From assembly GCA_005784505.1 (NCBI GenBank), contig VCAZ01000048.1:124001-188000 (forward strand): a DNA stretch of 64,000 nt, written 5' to 3'. The notes below the pieces were generated by a model. It had not been told where the DNA came from. It worked only from the letters and a program-made list of their open reading frames with translations, and searched no databases. The translations under genes were made by a program, and so were the position numbers. This DNA is from Bagarius yarrelli. Taxonomy: Eukaryota > Chordata > Actinopteri > Siluriformes > Sisoridae. Shown piece after piece: positions 24,503-64,000 of the stretch. Every line of letters starts with the position of its first letter. Position 1 is the first letter of the stretch.

Positions 24503-24680
24503 TTAGCAGGTACTGGACTGCTAATTTGAAGATTGTGGGTTCGATTCAAAGCACCACCAAGTTACTACTGTTGGGCCCCTGAGTAAGGCACTTAACCCCT
24601 AATTGCTCAGTTGTATAAAGAGATAAATGTGAGTTCCTCTGGATAAGGGCGTCTGCCAAATGCTGTAAATGTAAATGTTC
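24503..24680 (+). mobile_element. L2-tail SINE
   Basis: Plus copy: GTGGGTTCGATTC box, CACCACCAAGTTACTACTG body, tail CTCTGGATAAGGGCGTCTGC and TGTAAATGTAAATG end. The 5' head is truncated. Confidence 0.78.
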
Positions 24681-26063
24681 AAGGACAAACATTGTAAAAA
24701 CGTAGCTCATATGCTAAACATAACAGTAGATTGGGATGTTATGGAAACTTTATTATTTTTTAGTATAGCAAAGTTTGTAGTTTTGGTAGTTTTTAGAAAA
24801 AAATTAAAAACTCATCTTATTCTTACAAAGTAGCTATGAAATGTTGCCTTGTATTCAAGTGTAGCTTTGAGCTCAAGGCCAAACAGTTTTTTGGATAGTT
24901 AATTTTGTGTCAATTTTGTGGATCGTTAAAATATAGATCGGAATATTTCTCATTTCATAATCAGTTACTCTGTATTTCAAATGTTTAATTATTTCGATAG
25001 TCTGGTTTGAAAAAAGAATCTAAAACTTACTGGACATGCCGAAATAGTAAATTAAACTTAATTTAAACAAATTCATAACCATTATAATGTATGAGATATG
25101 TAATGTATGAGAGATCAAATTTAATATGAATAAAATATAAAATGCCTGAAAATCAGTTGCACTGATATGTAAAGTTTCCAAAACTAAAATAAGTTTCCTT
25201 TTAGCAATGACAAAAAAAAAATCGACCTTAGGTCTTTACACAGTAATTAAGTTTGTTTATTTTTTTTTTAAATGCTAAGAATAAATAGCGGCAGTGACAT
25301 TTAGCCTCCACTAAAACGGGCTCTTGAGTGTAATCAAACTCACTCCACTTTAAGCTGCTTAACTGTGTGATTCTGCACCACTAAATGGGTGGTGGGTTTA
25401 AAAGTCTGGACCTGTGTGTGTGTTCCATGCCGACCCCAGTAATAGATGATTGCCTGTGATAAATGAGCGTGTCACACTGCTCCATCTGGAAGTAGGGAAG
25501 AGACTGAGGCAGCAGCAGGTAATGAATGGAGCAGGACAGGAGCTCTGAGAGGAGAGGTCACCTGGAACAACACTTCCCACGCCTCCCTTATAGCTCTGCT
25601 TTATATCACCATCCAGAATTTCCTCTAGACCTTAAATACAACACACATATACACACACACACACACACACGTACACAAATTAAGGTTATGACTAAACCTC
25701 ACCCCAACCTTGATCTAATTAACCAAATCTAATTAACCAAATTTATTAAACAAATGAATAGGAGTTTTACATACCTGCATAAATAAAAGTGTGTCAACTT
25801 TGTGCCACCCTTAAAATGCCATAAAACTCAGTATACATACACAAACACACACATACACAAACACACACACACACAAACTTGTCATTTAAATTATATAGAA
25901 ATGCCTAACTGATTTTACAGCTCAGGCAAAGCTTTCATATTGTAATTCAAGGATTCGTAAGTTTAATGCCTTTTTTTATTTTCACCTTTTAGCTCGGTCA
26001 CAGTTCAGTCTACCCGGGAGCTCAAAACATGTTTCCTGTTTCTGGGAGTAGCACAGGAAGCTG

Positions 26064-26135
<72 letters not shown>

Positions 26136-26167
26136 GCTCTTTCTCTCTCTCTCTCTCTCTCTCTCTG
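26064..26167. repeat. (CT)n microsatellite
   Basis: About 100 bp of CT with one CTTTCGCTCTTT interruption. Confidence 0.97.
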
Positions 26168-27234
26168 AGCGTTTGGCTATGTTCCAGCTTCATGGCCTCA
26201 TTCAATCACACTGTCATACAAATACTGCATACAAATGCTGATTCAACTTAAGGCAGCTCTCAGCTACAAAACATCTTATCATAGATACATCTTTATGTAT
26301 TGACGGCGAAAGCGTTAGACCTACAACTGATATATTTCCATCCATACTAGTTTTTTTTGGATTTAAGCTTTAACTGTGCATTTTTAAGACATGACCAACA
26401 ACCTTATGGTGCACAGCTCATTCTAATTTCATTGCTGGTGGAGCTTTATAATACAGAGCCGGTACATTTCTAATAATGCAGTTTGTATGCAAAATGGCTC
26501 CTATTTGGATCTTTTGCAAAATGCATCTTCTTTTTCTTGTAATTTTGGATTTAAAAACGTGTGCATTATATAACTAGTATGATGTGCTTTCGAGCTACAT
26601 AATAAAAAAAGAAAAGGTTTGCTGTCTTTAAGTTAAATAAATAAACCCTAAGTCTATTGTGGTGTGCAACTGGATAATTAATAACTATATAACATAATAT
26701 TAATTCATTTTCCAAACACTATTTGAACATATCAGGCAACAAAAGTGCCACAGGTTATGACAGCCATGCTGATATTTAGTATAGCTGTAACTGTAGGTGT
26801 GATGTGACCTTTAGGCAACAGATCCATTAGCTAGAATTTAATAGAGTAACTGACATTTTGGGTAAATATTTTGTTTCTTTTTGCTTTAAATAAAACAGTT
26901 CCCCCAAAAGCCACAGTTTTATAGAGGGCTGTGTGTTGCCAATACAGCCTGGCTGACAATCCATAGTAAGTGTAGTAACATTTTTAGTGGAACAATCCAT
27001 TGCTAAATTTGGAGTATTATGTAGCAAAAACAGAGCTCTGGACTATGACAAACTATTCCTTATCCATGGGGAGGTGGTGGTTTAGCAATAAAATTGTACA
27101 ACTATTGTACCAGTTTTGTTTATTCAGTTGAAATAACCAGACATTGTATTTTTATCTGATACTCTTACAAAAAAAGTTTTTTCTAGTAGTTATGTTATTA
27201 TCTTTGAAGTAGTTTTTTACTTAGAATCTCCTCT

Positions 27235-27368
<134 letters not shown>

Positions 27369-27410
27369 GCATATACATTTTGTAAGCTTTTTTTCTTAGG
27401 CTTAACAGCT

Positions 27411-27490
<80 letters not shown>
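27411..27490. repeat. (GATA)n microsatellite
   Basis: About 20 perfect GATA units. Confidence 0.97.
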
Positions 27491-27491
<1 letters not shown>

Positions 27492-27837
27492 TTTTAAACT
27501 GGGTAAAACTCTGTATGTGACCAAAAATCTCTTGGCTCTTGAATTGTATGGTGTTCCTGGATTGGGCTGATTTGGAGATGTTTGCGCGACATGTGAAGTA
27601 TGTTACTGTATTTGATTGAAACCAGCTGGTCAAAACCGTTTGGCACATTTATGTAAAGCTTTAAGACACATAAATGTTTTACAATTTGTGTTCAGATGTT
27701 ATATAAGTCAACACAACATACTGTACATTAACTAAATAATTCAAATTGATTAATAGATCTAATTAACAGACAGACAGACAAACAGACAAAAAAGAAAAAA
27801 AAAGATAATAGACAGACAGAGAAGACAGACAAAAGAG

Positions 27838-27851
27838 ACAGATAGATAGAC

Positions 27852-27945
<94 letters not shown>
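27838..27945. repeat. (GATA)n microsatellite
   Basis: About 26 GATA units preceded by a GACA-rich run (27770-27838). Confidence 0.97.
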
Positions 27946-28226
27946 TAACTCGATCCACTGATAAAGTTGTAGATGGATGGATAAATATGAATGTCAGCTG
28001 AACTCATACACAACATTAAATAGGGGGAAGTTTTGTACTTATATAAGGATTTATTATTTTTATTATGTAAAATGATCATAAGTAGTTTATGAGTTTTAAC
28101 CCTCTTATATGCCTTCTTTGGGGCTTTGGGTTTTTTGCAGGATAGTTGTGTTATTTGCTTTGGTTTAAGTTAATAGTTAAAACTAAATAATAATGAATAT
28201 ATTCTGCAGTTCTATCGCCCACAGTA

Positions 28227-28230
<4 letters not shown>

Positions 28231-28321
<91 letters not shown>

Positions 28322-28451
28322 CGCTCGCTCGCTCTGTGTGTGTGACTCGAACAGCTCTGATCGCTGAGAGCTGGAACCTGAGCTGAGCTGTACGGACGGG
28401 ACGGCGGTGTGCTTTGGTCTAGAGGGCAGAAGTGTGTGTCACTGGATCTTG
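28231..28451 (+). promoter_or_regulatory. rbms1: RBMS1 exon 1a upstream region with long (CT)n tract
   Basis: An almost pure CT run (28231-28318) followed by four GCTC units leads into GC-richer sequence and the exon 1a start codon. The position next to the first coding exon suggests promoter or 5'UTR. Polypyrimidine tracts of this kind can bind GAGA-type factors or adopt H-DNA. That role is inference. Confidence 0.5.
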
Positions 28452-62204
<33,753 letters not shown>

Positions 62205-62311
62205 GTGCGTATGTTCTGCCGTGTCCTCAGCAAAGCAACACATTTTGTGTATTTGACACACTTTTCAGCTGACAGATAAATAAATCCTTTAATTCTAATA
62301 TTTAGAGTACA

Positions 62312-62505
62312 GGCCGGCGTTTGGTGTAGTGGCTTAAGGAGCCAGCGTGCACATGCGCAGTTGCGCTCCGGCGACCCAGGGTTAGTTCCGGCTTGGATCC
62401 TTTTTGGTCCCATTCCCTCTCTCGCTATTTTCCCCATTCCATCTCTGTCTGTCCTAAAAATAAATGCAAAGTGCCCAAAAAAAATACAAAAAAGAATACA
62501 AAAAT
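62312..62505 (+). mobile_element. tRNA-headed SINE
   Basis: GGCGTTTGGTGTAGTGGCTT is tRNA-like. A 'GACCCAGGGTTAGTTCC' B-box-like segment and a CT-rich body ending in an A-rich tail (CCCAAAAAAAATACAAAAAAG) follow. It shares its body with the copy at 58547-58671. Confidence 0.6.
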
Positions 62506-62507
62506 GG

Positions 62508-63036
62508 ATACGAGCCGTTTCTCGGCTTGAGTTGCGAGCTGGTATTCGGTTTATGAGCCAGCTTTAGACACCCAACTATTTCAGACACGCAGCTAGTTGG
62601 TGTAGCGAACGGCGTATTATCTGCCCAGCGTCCCGTGTCTCACTCCGTAATTCAAGTTACGAGCCAGCTTTAGACACCCAACTAGTTCAGACACTCAGCT
62701 AGTTGGTGTAGCGAACAGCGTAACACCCGCCCAGCATCCCGTGTCTCACTCCATAGCTAGTCAGACAAGTGCAGTCGCTTGATCTCCAAGGTATTTCTGT
62801 ACATTATACTTAACAAAACTAGTTTATTGCAGTACATTCTATTGTATTGTTTTTCTTAAACAATATTCCTCATTTATTCAAAAACATGTAACAAAAAATG
62901 GCGGTGTTTTTTTGGGGGACCCTGAACGGGTTAATGGCATTTATATTTTTTTTTAATAGGGAAAATTAATTCGACAAACAAGTAAATTGAGTTACGAGCT
63001 CCGTCAGGGAACGAATTAAACTCGTAAGTCGATATG
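62508..63036. mobile_element. MITE-like element, copy 2, with internal duplication
   Basis: Same family as 41962-42413: it shares CCCGTGTCTCACTC, GGTGTTTTTTTGGGGGACC, GGGTTAATGGCATTTAT and the end AATTAAACTCGTAAGTCGA. A segment of about 90 bp beginning GAGCCAGCTTTAGACACCCA occurs twice in tandem (about 62556 and 62655). Confidence 0.65.
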
Positions 63037-63261
63037 TCTTTATAATATGCTGCGAAGGTATTGTGAAGGTATTTTAAAGTTAATTAAGAAATATTTTTGA
63101 AGTAAGCACTGCAGAATTAACAGCGTGATGTTGGAATATGTTTAGCCGGGTTGAACATCGGTGCCTGCAGAACTCGGAAAATCTGAGCCAGCGCCAGTTT
63201 CCATGAGTTCTACAGACTTTGGTGCCCTGCTCTGACTCATGACTTTTTGGCTGCTTTGTGT

Positions 63262-63303
63262 GCACACACACACACACGCGCACACACACACACACACACA
63301 CAC
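63262..63303. repeat. (CA)n microsatellite
   Basis: CA run with CGCG interruption. Confidence 0.96.
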
Positions 63304-64000
63304 ATGAGTAAATGTATGACTATTACACTGCTCTGATATGTGAGCCTGGGTGGATCAGGAAACAGGTCCCCAGGCCTTTAGAGTGGGGGGAGGAAGTGTT
63401 CTCTGTCCCAGCTCTCTGCACTCACTGATGTTATTTCTGCTCCGCTGGCTTTGCTGACTGGGTCAGGCCCTTGATTTGCTTCCAGGGTGGGGGTGAGTCA
63501 AGATAGACAGTACGAGAGAGATTGAGGGTGGCAAAGCTGGCTCAATTAGCGTGTTTGGCACCTGTTGAACAGGCCTCTTTGTACATCATCTCTGTGATGT
63601 GGATTATTTATATGCTGAGTAATCTCAACCAGCCTGAGAAGACTGACAATGGTGTGTGTGTGTGTGTGGTGTGCATGAGCTGTAATTCTATCCCTCAGTT
63701 GACTGTGTGCTCAGCTGCCAAAAAGAGGTTAGATCCCAGTGTAGCTTAGTATCTGTCCATAGTAGAGACACAGTGAAACCTGTAGTGACCCTGTAATCTA
63801 TATTTATATACCATCACCATAACCAGGAAACCTACTAAATTCTCTGAAAAGATCTTTTTTTTCACTTTCTATATTGCATCGTTAAAGGTTTTGCCCGGCA
63901 CTGTCTGCGTTCTGTAATAACTGTCCTTTTAAAAGATGGCTTGCCTTTGCAGAGTTTAATTTGTGGAACACTTAATACTCGCGTTTCACCTCTGTACCTC

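Larger units (their letters stand above)
62205..64000 (+). other. rbms1: Start of RBMS1 intron 3, cut by the window edge
   Basis: Begins GTGCGT after exon 3. It carries a tRNA-like SINE (62312-62505), a MITE-like element (62508-63036), a CA repeat (63262-63303) and then unique sequence. No further exon was found before 64000. Confidence 0.75.

Overview
This is a vertebrate window of low gene density from a teleost fish. Recurrent tRNA-headed SINEs of the DANA/Mermaid type, Tc1-like DNA transposons, (GATA)n, (CT)n, (GT)n and (AT)n microsatellites and AT-rich spacers suggest an ostariophysan, plausibly a catfish. The species call is inference. There is no bacterial, phage or CRISPR content, and almost every open reading frame of 60-150 codons here is chance, microsatellite or transposon sequence.

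Two protein genes can be reconstructed by splicing. TANK (TRAF family member-associated NF-kB activator) is complete on the minus strand. Six coding exons between 16409 and 9139 join with consistent phases and GT/AG borders into a 304-residue protein. A probable 5'UTR exon ends at 17371. RBMS1 (RNA-binding motif, single-stranded-interacting protein 1) starts on the plus strand and runs off the right edge. It has two alternative first coding exons (28452-28520 and 39228-39278), a shared exon 2 (52552-52733) and exon 3 (62146-62204). RRM1 begins in exon 2 and is cut after exon 3. The genes are divergent, as RBMS1 and TANK are at human 2q24.

Layout. 1-8860 is intergenic DNA beyond the TANK 3' end, with candidate conserved noncoding elements around 300-640 and 5,890-6,850 and one SINE. 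8,866-17,650 is TANK and its promoter, which carries a consensus kB site. 17,650-28,230 is intergenic, with SINEs and microsatellites. 28,230-64,000 is RBMS1. Its introns hold a decayed Tc1-like transposase, SINEs, MITE-like and hAT-like elements, a 2.4-kb GA/minisatellite composite (45,935-48,310) and a second related minisatellite (49,120-50,600). The second array is bracketed by a duplicated segment of about 165 bp.

Function. TANK is a cytosolic adaptor linking TRAFs to TBK1/IKKe. RBMS1 is a nuclear/cytoplasmic single-strand nucleic-acid binder. They are neighbours by conserved synteny, and nothing here suggests a joint pathway. I found no convincing new biological system. The most unusual content is the paired minisatellite/duplication structure, a nested transposon with readable target-site duplications, a hairpin inside a candidate conserved element, and the kB site at the promoter of an NF-kB pathway gene.
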